Counted from the stretch's first letter, positions 1 through 9,611 are shown. The stretch is DNA of 64,000 nt from Aporrectodea caliginosa (GCA_020284085.1 JACEVL010001191.1:787501-851500); one strand, 5' to 3'. Notes: generated from the sequence alone by a model not told the origin. Numbers and translations: made by a program.

Positions 1-145
1 ATTAGAGTTGCGTTCACTACCTCTGAGGCCCTGACCAAATCCAACTGAGTTTCATTAATCACTGATTCACTTAAGTCTTTTCTTAAGTCGTGGCTGAGCT
101 GGTAGCGTTCCTGAGTCGGTTCCTTGAAGGGGCGCTATGCAAATT
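1..145 (+). repeat. 3' end of an interspersed LINE-like repeat
   Basis: The stretch with AAGTCGTGGCTGAGCTGG followed by GAAGGGGCGCTATGCAAA matches the 3' ends of repeats at 14,590-14,665 and 37,795-37,880. There the same block ends in GCGCTATATAAATG followed by GAAT-type simple repeats. It is read as the non-coding 3' terminus of a truncated LINE. No coding part is visible here. Confidence 0.55.
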
Positions 146-379
146 CCCAGAATTAACGAATGAATCGTAACCTCAATATAATAAGACCGGCCTAATATCA
201 CCAGCAAATATCCCTAATATTTTTATCCCGCACGGGGACACAATCCTTTGCATGCAACCCAAGTGAAATTTCACAAAGCAGTCCAAAGTTTCCCTCAACT
301 TGACCTTTCACAACCCACAAGAACATAAAGAAGTACGATCCATTCAGAAGCAGTGCTACAAAATTGTTCCGTTAATATA

Positions 380-560
380 TAATGAGATCAATAATCTTCG
401 TTAATTAATTCAAACTGACGACGCCATCTGGCGAATGAAAGGCTGAGTCGACCTTGGGAAGAGATCCCGCGTCCGTGCTGATCTTCTGCTCTTCGTGCCA
501 GAGTGTTACCATTACCCTAAACCTCCTCCCCAGTTAGTCTACACTACATGACAGGTAAAA
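380..560 (-). repeat. tRNA-like SINE copy (family also at 21.2 kb)
   Basis: On the minus strand the copy starts near GGTTTAGGGTAATGGTAACA, passes through a degenerate B-box-like region, and continues into a block with AGGTCGACTCAGCCTTTCAT. Most of it recurs at 21,165-21,420. The A-box-like part is recognisable, but the B box is weak. It is a short interspersed element rather than a tRNA gene. The flanks at 145-380 and 560-754 show nothing I recognise. Confidence 0.5.
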
Positions 561-754
561 TGAGGAGAATCTGAGAATGCTGTGCATCGTCTTACCTGGT
601 ATCTGATTGTCTGAGAGTGGTGCCAACGCCTTCACAGGTGAGTCGTCATCTTCCGACGGCTACACAGAACAAGGCAATCACAACAAACGATGTCACAGGT
701 GAGCGAAGGTAATCCAAGGTCAGGTGGATTAGGAAATGTTAAGGTAAGGTGATG

Positions 755-910
755 GATGTATGTATGTATGTATGTATGTATGTATGTATGTATGTATGTA
801 TGTATGTATGTATGTATGTATGTATGTATGTATGTATGTATGTATGTATGTATGTATGTATGTATGTATGTATGTATGTATGTATGTATGTATGTATGTA
901 TGTATGTATG

Positions 911-942
<32 letters not shown>

Positions 943-1044
943 TGTATGTATGTATGTATGTATGTATGTATGTATGTATGTATGTATGTATGTATGTATG
1001 TATGTATGTATGTATGTATGTATGTATGTATGTATGTATGTATG

Positions 1045-1076
<32 letters not shown>

Positions 1077-1096
1077 TGTATGTATGTATGTATGTA
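755..1096. repeat. (ATGT)n microsatellite at the LINE 3' end
   Basis: About 340 bases of nearly perfect TGTA repeat with two TATA-type interruptions near 911 and 1,045. It abuts the 3' end of the minus-strand LINE that begins at 1,098. The same motif in the same orientation is found at the LINE's other end (7,253-7,839). Long Tyr-Ile-His-Thr or Met-Tyr-Val-Cys reading frames across it are artefacts of the repeat. Confidence 0.97.
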
Positions 1097-1400
1097 CATA
1101 AGACATAAGACATTTTTATTGTTCCCCAGAATGAATACATACAGTACATGTGTTTATTTTTAACAATGAATAAGAATAACATCACATAGTAAATAATGAC
1201 AGTAGTTTAAGGGTTCAATAGGCACACCTAAAGGGACAAGTCCCGCTGGGCAGGGGCCTACTTACTAAGTGATTAGTGCAGCAAGATGACAGAAGTTGGT
1301 TGTGTTGAGTGGATGTAAGGGACATTGTTTACATATTTATGGACAATTTAACTACAGAACAATAGGGGAGAAAAACACTTTAGTGGAGCAAGAACTCAGA

Positions 1401-1550
1401 CATCATCAACAAGCAGTTGCAAAAAACACACCAAATGAAACCATAAATGAAACAGAAAAAAGAAAAATTAAACAACGTCATCTACAAGCAGTTGCAAAAA
1501 ACACACCAAATGAAACCATAAATGAAACAGAAAGAAGAAAAATTAAACGT
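1401..1550 (-). repeat. 75-bp tandem duplication at the ORF2 stop/3' UTR
   Basis: Two direct copies, with AAGCAGTTGC at 1,411 and again at 1,486, share the block with ACACACCAAATGAAACCAT and differ at only a few positions. The copy nearer the gene reaches the ORF2 stop codon. Short tandem repeats in 3' UTRs are known for several LINE groups. What this one does is unknown. Confidence 0.85.
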
Positions 1551-3288
1551 TGTTTAATGTGTGTGCACGCAAGAGATTTTTAAAATGAATGAGGCTCTTA
1601 GCAGTACGAATATTGGTTGGTAAGTTATTCCATAATACAGGGCCCTGAAATTTTATTGAAAACTTACGGGCATTAGTTCTTGCAGCTATACTTCTATAAT
1701 CACTGTTGCTTCTAGTGAGGCCAGGATGCAGTACAGGAGTGAAGTAGGACGAAAAGCAGGAGGGAAGTAGGTTGTTAGTATACTGATACATAAATTCGCA
1801 GGTTTGTATAAATTTGATTTGCCTAAGATTTAAAAGTTTATATTCCAGGAAGAGTGGTCCAGTGTGAGAGTAGCCAGGAGATTTTGAGATGACTCTTAAG
1901 GCCTTTTTTTGTAAAATCTTCAAGCCATTGAGATGTGTATCATAGGTAGAAGACCAAATCAGGTTACAGTATGTGAGGTAAGGATATATAAGAGTATAAT
2001 AAAGGTCTGTTAATACATATAACGGTAGCAGGTAGGATACCCTTTTTATGATGCCTATGTTTTTTTTAATTTTGTTGCTTATTTCAGTAATGTGTGTTTT
2101 CCATTTTAGGTTTTGGTCAATGTGGACTCCTAGGAATTTTGTTGTCAAGACTTCAGGAATGGTTATGTTATCAATAAGCAGTTCATTAGTAGTAGTGGGT
2201 ATTTGCTTTTTTGTCGAACGAAAAATAATATAATTAGTTTTACTGAGGTTTAGGGATAGTTTATTAGCTTTGAACCAATCACTAGCTGATGTTAGTTCAC
2301 TATTTGCTAGCTGGAATAGCTGGTCATATGAGGCATGGGACAAGAAAACATTGGAGTCGTCAGCAAATAGGATGTAGTGTAAGATGGAGGAGGAGTTAGG
2401 GAGATCATTTATATATATCAAGAACAAGAGAGGCCCAAGAATTGAGCCTTGCGGAACTCCAAACTCGATGAGTTGGAGATTAGATAGCCTGCCATTACAT
2501 GATACTTTTTGGTATCGATTAGTTAAATAGCTTTTAAACCAATTAAGAGCATTTCCTCTAATGCCATAGTGTTCCAGCTTGGCCAAGAGAATTTTGTGGT
2601 CCACCGTGTCAAAGGCCTTGGCTAGGTCAAGAAATATGCCCATAGAGTATTCATTCTTGTCCATGGCCATAGTTATTTTGTCCTGTATGTCAAGCAAGGA
2701 CATAGAGGTAGAGTGACCGGGTTGGAAGCCATGTTGGAGAGGGTATAACAGGTTTTTTTGTTTTATATACAAGAGTAAGCGATCGTACATTACTTTTTCA
2801 AACAATTTCGAGAAGAAAGGCAGTATTGAAATTGGTCTATAATTAGTAACTTCAGTTTTTATACCTTGTTTGTGTATTGGCAAGACCTTGGCGATTTTTG
2901 CCTCAGCAGGAACTACTCCATTTTTAAGTGAGCAGTTGATTATCTCAGCTAAAGGGGCGGCCAGAAATTCCAGTACAGGGGATAGTAAATGTGGATTCAT
3001 GTCATCTGCGCCAGAGCTATGTGTTGATTTAAAAGTCTTATTGATGGCAATTAATTCTTGAGGACAAGTTGGTATAAGGACAAAAGAGTTTACTGAGGAT
3101 GGGGGTAGGTAGTCCTGAAATCCTTTATTTGATGGAGGTATTTTATTTGATAGTGCTTTTGCCATTCCCGTGAAATAAGAATTAAAGTGTTCTGCCATTG
3201 TATTAGGATCAGATATTAACTCCCCATTTAGATTAATTTCATTTATCCAAGTGTCCTTATTTTCAGTTTTGACAATCTTCCTTATCAC
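1543..3288 (-). CDS. LINE ORF2, C-terminal part: reverse transcriptase
   Basis: This 581-residue frame encodes the reverse transcriptase that copies the element's RNA into DNA at the nicked target. Visible motifs, in order, are NYRPISILP, HGFQPGHST, the motif A aspartate in LDLAKAFDTVDH, GVPQGSILGPLLFLIYINDL and the catalytic FADD. A typical LINE C-terminal region follows, with WNNLP and a terminal HFKNLLRAHTL. The frame is open to a normal stop. The true protein should begin upstream in the neighbouring frame: the endonuclease frame ends KKPGR, while this frame supplies the expected continuation TWQVIRK. The two are separated by a one-base shift in a run of seven A residues (minus strand). 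Whether it is still active is unknown. Confidence 0.93.
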   Translation of the reverse strand: MIRKIVKTENKDTWINEINLNGELISDPNTMAEHFNSYFTGMAKALSNKIPPSNKGFQDYLPPSSVNSFVLIPTCPQELIAINKTFKSTHSSGADDMNPHLLSPVLEFLAAPLAEIINCSLKNGVVPAEAKIAKVLPIHKQGIKTEVTNYRPISILPFFSKLFEKVMYDRLLLYIKQKNLLYPLQHGFQPGHSTSMSLLDIQDKITMAMDKNEYSMGIFLDLAKAFDTVDHKILLAKLEHYGIRGNALNWFKSYLTNRYQKVSCNGRLSNLQLIEFGVPQGSILGPLLFLIYINDLPNSSSILHYILFADDSNVFLSHASYDQLFQLANSELTSASDWFKANKLSLNLSKTNYIIFRSTKKQIPTTTNELLIDNITIPEVLTTKFLGVHIDQNLKWKTHITEISNKIKKNIGIIKRVSYLLPLYVLTDLYYTLIYPYLTYCNLIWSSTYDTHLNGLKILQKKALRVISKSPGYSHTGPLFLEYKLLNLRQIKFIQTCEFMYQYTNNLLPSCFSSYFTPVLHPGLTRSNSDYRSIAARTNARKFSIKFQGPVLWNNLPTNIRTAKSLIHFKNLLRAHTLNNV

Positions 3289-4817
3289 CTGCCAGGTTTT
3301 TTTATATCCTTATTGTATTTGATAAATTCATTCGTGTAGTAGGATTGTTCAACCTTAGTACGGATTACTTTGTAGTTGTTACGGTACTTCGTAAATATAT
3401 TTTTATTTTCAGGAGTAGGATTTTTTATGTATTTAATATAGAGTTTTTCTTTCTTTTTTATAGAATTTAGAAGGCCCTGGGTCATCCAAGGTTGATGAAA
3501 TGTGTTTTTTTTGGAAATTTTTTTTGGTTTTAGGGGGAAGGCTTTATCATAGCTAGCTTTGATTACATTTACAAACAAATTATATGCTTGACTGGGATCA
3601 TTTTCATTGCAGGATGCTATAATTGGAGCCCAGTCTACATTAGATAATGTACTTTTAAACATTTCAGAGGCTTCCTTAGTTGTTGTTCGTATCATTTCAA
3701 TCTTCCCCATATTTTGCATTGTATGCGGCTTAGTTTGGGTCCAGGTTATGATAGGTAGATGGTCAGATATGTCAGATGTTACTATGGCAGAGTCGATAAT
3801 ACAGTCAAGAGAATTTGTGAATGTATTGTCTATTAGGGTTGCTGTAGTCGGGGTGATTCTAGTCGGTTGCAAAATCAATGGGAAAAAATGATGGACAATC
3901 ATGCATTCAATGAAATCATTTGTAGGGGTATGGTTGTCAAATGCTAACAAGTCAATATTAAAATCGCCAGTTAAAAAAAGTTTCTTCCTGTTGTTCTTCC
4001 CTATAGTCAAGTTTTCCATTAGCGAGTCAAATTGCATATTGAATTCATCCAAGTTCGAGCCTGGCGGTCTGTATACAACACCAATCAAAATAGGCGTACC
4101 CTTACCTTGGGGAATACTAATGAATAGGTTTTCAAATGCAGTTACAGTCATAGAGGTAGAGAGATCTTCTTTTAAAAATTCAATGTCACGTCTAACAAAA
4201 AACCCAACCCCTCCCCCTCTCCCCTCCTTTCTGCTCTTGTGAATAAAGTTGTAGCCCGGAATAGTGATGGTATCTGCCATTAGTTCGGGCAACCAGGTTT
4301 CAGTCACTGCCAAGACACAAACTGGGAGCTGATGCAGTAAAAGTTTAATTTCATCGAGTTTTGGGGTAATGCTACGACAGTTTAGATGCATCATGGAAAA
4401 GATTGAGGAGATATTATTGAATCTATGAGTCAGCTGCGATGGGCTATAGTATTCACACTCTTTTATGTTATTCCAGAAATAATTTTTATCAGGGTCCAAG
4501 TCCTTGTTATTAAGAAGCGGTCTATGTGATTCATCTTGATTGAACAATTCAAGTCTAGTGGGTTTGTGGGGTTTAAAATCATCCATCCTTTCTAAGTCAG
4601 TTGACTGAGTGTTAGAGTCCTTATCAGTAGAATTCAGAGGGCATATACATTTTGTACAGTGCCGGTCCATGAATGCAGCAGATACATTAATAGCTAGACA
4701 AGTTACATGGCAATGAGTTTCACAACAGTTACAGATTCTGGCAGCCTGATCAACATCTATATGATTAGTGCACACACAACAATGCAGTAAGTCAGATCCA
4801 ACCGGATCAATGTTCAT
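3285..4817 (-). CDS. LINE ORF2, N-terminal part: PHD-like finger and EEP endonuclease
   Basis: This is the first half of the LINE polyprotein. A cysteine/histidine cluster (CCVC, CNCCETHCHVTC, HCTKC) near the N-terminus resembles a PHD-type zinc finger. An endonuclease/exonuclease/phosphatase fold follows, with MHLNCRSI, the ETWL glutamate, GRGGGVGFFV, TGDFNID and the SDHLPI histidine. It would nick target DNA to prime reverse transcription. I start at the methionine of MNIDPV (4,817). The open frame continues to 4,895, but those extra 26 residues are hydrophobic and unlike the family. The frame ends at 3,285 through a one-base shift where the reverse transcriptase should continue. Confidence 0.9.
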   Translation of the reverse strand: MNIDPVGSDLLHCCVCTNHIDVDQAARICNCCETHCHVTCLAINVSAAFMDRHCTKCICPLNSTDKDSNTQSTDLERMDDFKPHKPTRLELFNQDESHRPLLNNKDLDPDKNYFWNNIKECEYYSPSQLTHRFNNISSIFSMMHLNCRSITPKLDEIKLLLHQLPVCVLAVTETWLPELMADTITIPGYNFIHKSRKEGRGGGVGFFVRRDIEFLKEDLSTSMTVTAFENLFISIPQGKGTPILIGVVYRPPGSNLDEFNMQFDSLMENLTIGKNNRKKLFLTGDFNIDLLAFDNHTPTNDFIECMIVHHFFPLILQPTRITPTTATLIDNTFTNSLDCIIDSAIVTSDISDHLPIITWTQTKPHTMQNMGKIEMIRTTTKEASEMFKSTLSNVDWAPIIASCNENDPSQAYNLFVNVIKASYDKAFPLKPKKISKKNTFHQPWMTQGLLNSIKKKEKLYIKYIKNPTPENKNIFTKYRNNYKVIRTKVEQSYYTNEFIKYNKDIKKPGR

Positions 4818-5975
4818 CCAACACAAGAAAACGAAAAAAGTCAAACAAAACATCCGAATAACCGACATAAACACAAAAAGAATTGCAGTCATCACTTCTC
4901 ATAACTTCATCAATTCCACGATCATCACTTCTCATTGCTTCATCAATTGAGGCAAGAAGGTGAGTTCAGACAGTTAGCATGGCATAGGAGATAGTATGAG
5001 TAAACAAGGTCAGGTATCATTTAGATAGTCAAGACTCAAGTGTATCACATCAGGTTTAGTATATCACATCAGGTTTAAGGCATAGATTTGCATAGGGTCA
5101 GACATATCCCTCACATCATAAGGTCATGAGGTAGCGCAATCTTCTGCGAGGATGCAATAGGTCATTCAAGAGGTTACAACTGAAATACTGACATAACAAT
5201 ACACTTTATCTCAGCAATCAGGCATATAATGATAGACTAGTATACTGGATCAAGTTTAAAGTTTAAAGTTGGCACGCATAGGGCCACTCATATCCCTCAT
5301 ATCTGATAGTCATATCAGCTCATATCCAATATTCATGACTCATAAGGTAGCACATTTTTCTCAAAGGATGTCTTACCACATTCAAGGGATTACTACAGAG
5401 AAGTAATTCAGGTGCTGACAGGCTGAGACACTTTATGTTAGCGACCAAATTAAAACCAAGCATTGACGTGTAATGCCAACTTGCATTGACCTTTTGTTGG
5501 AAGGTCCTTATGACGAAAATCAACTGCTAACACATCATCAGCAGAAATGTGTAACAGCTCTGAAGTTGGGATGAGATTTTAAATATCACGTTGTTCTTTA
5601 AAGCATGACGTAGAGATAGTCCAACACAGCAGCATATTTTCAACTAGAAATGAAACAGTTCTGTAAGTGCCTATTAAGTTGCAACTAGTGTTTTTAAGTT
5701 GCGACTACTGATTTTAGCACATCAAAATGAAAAAAAAATAAACAACAGTGACCTGTGAATAACAAACATAATATGTAACCATAGCACCGGTTAGACAACA
5801 TTTATGTTATACGTATAGTAAGGCAATCAGTAGAATATGACCGATCTTTATGACCACAGGCAGTGGCATGAGATTTAGCAACGAGAGATCAGGTAGATAG
5901 GTCCAAGAGTCTAGATGGTTAATAGGTCCCAGAGTCAAGAGTGGTCCTTAGGAATGAGTGACGTCACCTGGATGG
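4818..5975 (-). other. Spacer between LINE ORF1 and ORF2 with degenerate duplication
   Basis: About 1.1 kb without a plausible coding frame. Blocks near 5,090-5,230 and 5,270-5,450 are diverged copies of each other: both have GCATAGGG, CATATCCCTCA, ATAAGGTAGC, ATTCAAG and an ACACTTTATG-like end. Two copies of ATCACTTCTCATNNCTTCAT lie at 4,890-4,945. Spacers this long are unusual in two-ORF LINEs. No ribosome re-entry signal can be recognised by eye. Confidence 0.6.
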
Positions 5976-6785
5976 TTAAGTCGAAGCAAGGTTGTTTAGA
6001 TCCTCCAACGATGTTATCTTCTTTGGTGTATCGTCGGCAGCGAGAGTTTTCCTAATGTAGATGTTACCACCATTAGACCAGGAAGATGCAATGACCTTGT
6101 CCTTGACCATGGCTCTGGCAGCAGCATACAGATGGGCAGCGTTGGCAGTCAGATGCTCGTTTATGAAGATTCTTTCTTGTCCTTGTGAGTGAGAGGAATT
6201 GTGAGTTGAAGACATCCTCAAGAGTTTTTTTGCTTGGTAAACTTCATTACGCACTCTACGGGTGGTGAAGGACACGATGATGGGTCTATGGGACGAGTTT
6301 TGTTTGCCTGGCAGACGGTGGGCAGTTGAAATGTCCAAGTTTGTAAGGTTCAAATTCAGACGTTCACGGCATATCTGAGTAATCACAGCAGTAGTTGCGT
6401 GTTCAGATTCACTCTGGTGGAATTGGATCTCGTCGCTGGTGTTGACTGGTGATAACTCCGGTACACCATGAAAAATCAGGTTTCCAAGTCTCGCGTGCCT
6501 CTCAAGATCTTCAATTTTTGCTTGTAAAGATTTCGTGGTTACCCTCTGTGAGTTTACCTGCTCTTTCACTTCGGACATGGTTTCTTCAATTTTCGTGAAA
6601 GTCTCCAGTTTGGTAACTTCCATGTTTTTTGTAAGTGAGGTGGTCACTTCCGTAGCAATCTGTCTGACGAGGGTCTCCATAATAGGCGTCAGAAGTGCCG
6701 TTAAACGAGTTACCAGAGTGTTCACAATTTTTTCATCGAGCACAAGTTCAGATAATTCGTCAACCTTTGCAGATTTTTTGGCCAT
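5976..6785 (-). CDS. LINE ORF1 protein, coiled coil plus RRM-like region
   Basis: A 269-residue protein from ATG at 6,785. Residues ~10-110 are rich in heptad-like Leu/Val/Ile with Glu and Lys, and look like a coiled coil for trimerisation. Then come GNLIFHGVPE and a region with STAHRLPGK, RPIIVSF and RVRNEVYQAKK. The C-terminal part includes RIFINEHLT and YAAARAMVKD. This order is typical of L1-type ORF1 nucleic-acid chaperones that package LINE RNA. It is intact, in the same orientation as ORF2 and about 1.1 kb upstream of it. Family membership is inferred from these motifs only. Confidence 0.82.
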   Translation of the reverse strand: MAKKSAKVDELSELVLDEKIVNTLVTRLTALLTPIMETLVRQIATEVTTSLTKNMEVTKLETFTKIEETMSEVKEQVNSQRVTTKSLQAKIEDLERHARLGNLIFHGVPELSPVNTSDEIQFHQSESEHATTAVITQICRERLNLNLTNLDISTAHRLPGKQNSSHRPIIVSFTTRRVRNEVYQAKKLLRMSSTHNSSHSQGQERIFINEHLTANAAHLYAAARAMVKDKVIASSWSNGGNIYIRKTLAADDTPKKITSLEDLNNLAST

Positions 6786-7252
6786 ATTTGAGTGATTTTG
6801 GAGAAACCAGTGTATAAGCGAAATTGACGAATCAAGTACACTCCAGTTATTCGGCGACTCACAAGAGACAATAGTTCACGTTCGTAAATTGTTCAGAACA
6901 AGCGCCGACGAGTCAACGAGGCAGAGTAGGCCTATTATCCATGAATTCAGTATTTTCAGTAGACAGTAGAAGACAAATCGTGCACAAGTCTTCGGCTCAT
7001 CAGACTAGGACCGGATAGAACTGGATCGAGCGCACGTGGAACAAAACTTGATTTGGAGACATATCGAGTCTTATTGCAGTTATTTTCACTAAATTTTTAA
7101 CTGAGATCGTTCGGTGACATATCCCTAGGTATTCCGTCTAATCTTTAGAAAAATGACGACTATATACCGATTTACAAGCAGAATTATCGATTATTCGGCT
7201 GTTGACAATTTTAAACATCCGCCATCTTGACCTACGCTGGTTCCATTCATTC
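6786..7252 (-). promoter_or_regulatory. LINE 5' UTR, presumed internal promoter region
   Basis: This 467-base segment lies between ORF1 and the 5' (ATGT)n array. It has no coding frame and is not repetitive within the window. LINEs of this type usually carry an internal promoter in the 5' UTR, so promoter function is inferred from position only. Its first bases next to the array (minus strand) read ATGAATGAATGGAACCAGCG. Confidence 0.4.
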
Positions 7253-7839
7253 ATGTATGTATGTATGTATGTATGTATGTATGTATGTATGTATGTATGT
7301 ATGTATGTATGTATGTATGTATGTATGTATGTATGTATGTATGTATGTATGTATGTATGTATGTATGTATGTATGTATGTATGTATGTATGTATGTATGT
7401 ATGTATGTATGTATGTATGTATGTATGTATGTATGTATGTATGTATGTATGTATGTATGTATGTATGTATGTATGTATGTATGTATGTATGTATGTATGT
7501 ATGTATGTATGTATGTATGTATGTATGTATGTATGTATGTATGTATGTATGTATGTATGTATGTATGTATGTATGTATGTATGTATGTATGTATGTATGT
7601 ATGTATGTATGTATGTATGTATGTATGTATGTATGTATGTATGTATGTATGTATGTATGTATGTATGTATGTATGTATGTATGTATGTATGTATGTATGT
7701 ATGTATGTATGTATGTATGTATGTATGTATGTATGTATGTATGTATGTATGTATGTATGTATGTATGTATGTATGTATGTATGTATGTATGTATGTATGT
7801 ATGTATGTATGTATGTATGTATGTATGTATGTATGTATG
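7253..7839. repeat. (ATGT)n microsatellite, 587 bp, perfect
   Basis: An uninterrupted ATGT repeat of about 147 units. It borders the LINE 5' end on its left and the 3' end of a minus-strand SINE on its right. Two origins are possible: a retroposon tail that expanded, and a target array later split by the LINE. All reading frames here are repeat artefacts. Confidence 0.98.
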
Positions 7840-7840
7840 A

Positions 7841-8056
7841 GCACTTGCTATAGCGCCCTTCAAGATTTCTACTCAGAGGCGCTTCCGACTACAGCGCGGG
7901 ACGCTGAATCGGAGTTTCACGCCGAAGCGCATGAGCAATTGCGAGTGAAGGACTATTTGCCCAAGGTCCCTACGCGGCAGCTTGAGGTGGATTCGAACCC
8001 GCAACCCTCCGGCTGCAAGGCACCGAACATACCCGTACACCACCGCGCCCCACGAA
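7841..8056 (-). repeat. tRNA-derived SINE (GGGGCGCGGTGG family)
   Basis: On the minus strand the copy runs from a GGGGCGCGGTGGTGTACGGG head (A box) through GGGTTCGAATCC (B box) to a tail with GAGGCGCC-like and GGGCGCTATAGCAAG sequence. Homologues lie at 24,142-24,362 (-), 44,501-44,729 (+) and 50,515-50,755 (-). Its 3' end passes straight into (ATAC)n. The tRNA-like head shows it is a Pol III retroposon. Confidence 0.85.
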
Positions 8057-8294
8057 TTAAGAATTATACTTGAAAAAGGCAAGGTAAGAGTACAATTAAA
8101 GTAAAAGGTTAAACATAAGTTAAGGTAGGGTTATTATTGTTATTATTATTATTACTATTATCATTACGTTTATCATAATCACTATTATACTGCACTTAAA
8201 TTAGGCTCAAAGAAATAGAGCACGAAGGACTTCCTCAAGATTCTTACACAGCAACAATCTCTTACATACATCTTCAAGGTTGGCACAAGACGAA
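8057..8294. other. Intergenic spacer, AT-rich
   Basis: A short (ATT)n run at 8,128-8,165. Otherwise no gene or repeat family is recognised. Confidence 0.5.
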
Positions 8295-8636
8295 GGTTAG
8301 CATAACACGATGAAGGTCAGCATAATATAAAGGTTAGCATAACACGATGAAGGTCAGCATAATATAAAGGTTAGCATAACACGATGAAGGTCAGCATAAT
8401 ATAAAGGTTAGCATAACACGATGAAGGTCAGCATAATATAAAGGTTAGCATAACACGATGAAGGTCAGCATAATATAAAGGTTAGCATAACACGATGAAG
8501 GTCAGCATAATATAAAGGTTAGCATAACACGATGAAGGTCAGCATAATATAAAGGTTAGCATAACACGATGAAGGTCAGCATAATATAAAGGTTAGCATA
8601 ACACGATGAAGGTCAGCATAATATAAAGGTTAGCAT
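8295..8636. repeat. 37-bp minisatellite, about 9.2 copies
   Basis: The unit contains GGTTAGCATAACACGATGAA followed by GGTCAGCATAATATAAA and is repeated with almost no variation. Each unit holds two related half-units, GGTTAGCATAA and GGTCAGCATAA, so an older half-length unit probably doubled. Confidence 0.95.
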
Positions 8637-9069
8637 GATGGCAAATGATTGCTCACCATGTTTGGATCGACGCAGGTCTGAACGAGGAATCGAACAGGAC
8701 TCGTCGAATGTCGGATGACGTCGATCGCATAGTCATGAGATACGTCGCTAAGATCGACACCATCAACCTAACACCAGTAATGTCAAGCAATGTGGGTTAT
8801 GGTAAGCTAACAGTGGTAATGCAATGCAATGTAATGCTCGGTAAGGTAAGGCCACGGATGGTCCACCCGTGGCCCTTGGGCCACATGCGGCCCGCGGGCT
8901 GTAGAGTGTAGGCCTGCAAGACCCATTCGTAAATAAATTTTTTGATCTTATTTTATGCCTACTTAGCCCTATACTGGGCATGCTACTACAATACTACACA
9001 ATTATGCTAGTTGAACACTAAAAATTTAGTGTTGTAAGTTCTAGTGACCTAGCTAGTGTAGTCGTACCT
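8637..9069. other. Non-coding spacer; GGCC-rich palindromic stretch
   Basis: No gene is recognised. At 8,852-8,903 a run with CCGTGGCCCTTGGGCCACAT and GCGGCCCGCGGGC can fold on itself. It resembles the GGCC-rich ends of some hAT elements, but no matching second end is visible. Confidence 0.4.
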
Positions 9070-9077
9070 GTTTTTAT

Positions 9078-9459
9078 TAGGGCTGGGCATTTAACGCGTT
9101 ATTAACGTGATTAATGCGTTAATTAATTGATTAAATTTTTTAACGCAGTTAACGCGATTGTCACTGCGCCCAATTATTTCTAGAAATGCGCTAAAACAGT
9201 TCTTGATAAAACCGCTCAGTTTAAACTTTAATTTAAAAGTAAACACTAAAAAGTAAAAACAAGTAGTAAAAGCATTGTGTGCTTTTTGTTTATTGACTGC
9301 AATCATTTACATAGCGCATATTCAACGTAATTACTACGAGTCAGTACAGTGGTTTTAATTGTTATCTATTGTGACATGCGTTAAAAATTATTCGCGGCAT
9401 TAAAAATTTTAATCGTATGATTAATTTCGATTAAAATTTTTAATCGTTGCCCACCCCTA
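9078..9459. mobile_element. hAT-type MITE with perfect 8-bp TSD
   Basis: 382 bp bounded by TAGGGCTGGGCA and, inverted, TAGGGGTGGGCA (one mismatch), and flanked by GTTTTTAT on both sides (9,070-9,077 and 9,460-9,467). The interior is rich in TTAACGCG and ATTAAAATTTTTAATCG motifs and has no credible transposase. An 8-bp duplication is the hAT signature. Confidence 0.85.
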
Positions 9460-9497
9460 GTTTTTATACTTCTTTTAAACGTAAGAAATAAAGATTT

Positions 9498-9605
9498 CGA
9501 GACGGTTGCAGTGTAGGGACCTGGAGCAAGTCCTTCACTCACAACTGCTCAGCGCCATCGATTGAAGCTTGGTCATTAGATAGTGCACTTAATAAATGAA
9601 TAATA
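9498..9605 (+). repeat. SINE 3' portion (GAGCAAGTCCTTCACTCACA family)
   Basis: GAGACGGTTGCAGTGTAGGG, GAGCAAGTCCTTCACTCACA and a TTGGTCATTAGATAGTG end match the body of the SINE copy at 41,800-41,990. The tRNA-like head is absent, so this copy is 5' truncated. Confidence 0.75.
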
Positions 9606-9611
9606 AACTAT

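Larger units (their letters stand above)
1098..7252 (-). mobile_element. Near full-length CR1/jockey-type non-LTR retrotransposon
   Basis: About 6.15 kb on the minus strand, with a 5' UTR (7,252-6,786), ORF1 (6,785-5,976), a 1.1-kb spacer and ORF2 (PHD-like finger, endonuclease, reverse transcriptase; about 4,817-1,543). The 3' UTR contains a 75-bp duplication and ends near AATAAAAATGTCTTATG. Both coding units are intact except for a one-base shift in an A tract inside ORF2. (ATGT)n lies directly on both sides, so the element appears to sit inside one microsatellite. ORF2 domain order and motifs place it in the CR1/L2/jockey group of LINEs; the exact clade is not determined. It lies outside the traced exons of the PDZ gene. 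Confidence 0.9.

Noticed and set aside
7138..8073. Long open frames of repeated His-Thr-Tyr-Ile or Met-Tyr-Val-Cys
   Set aside because: They only translate the (ATGT)n array. All frames are open because the repeat has no stop codon. The same applies to 632-1,185 and 63,182-63,775.
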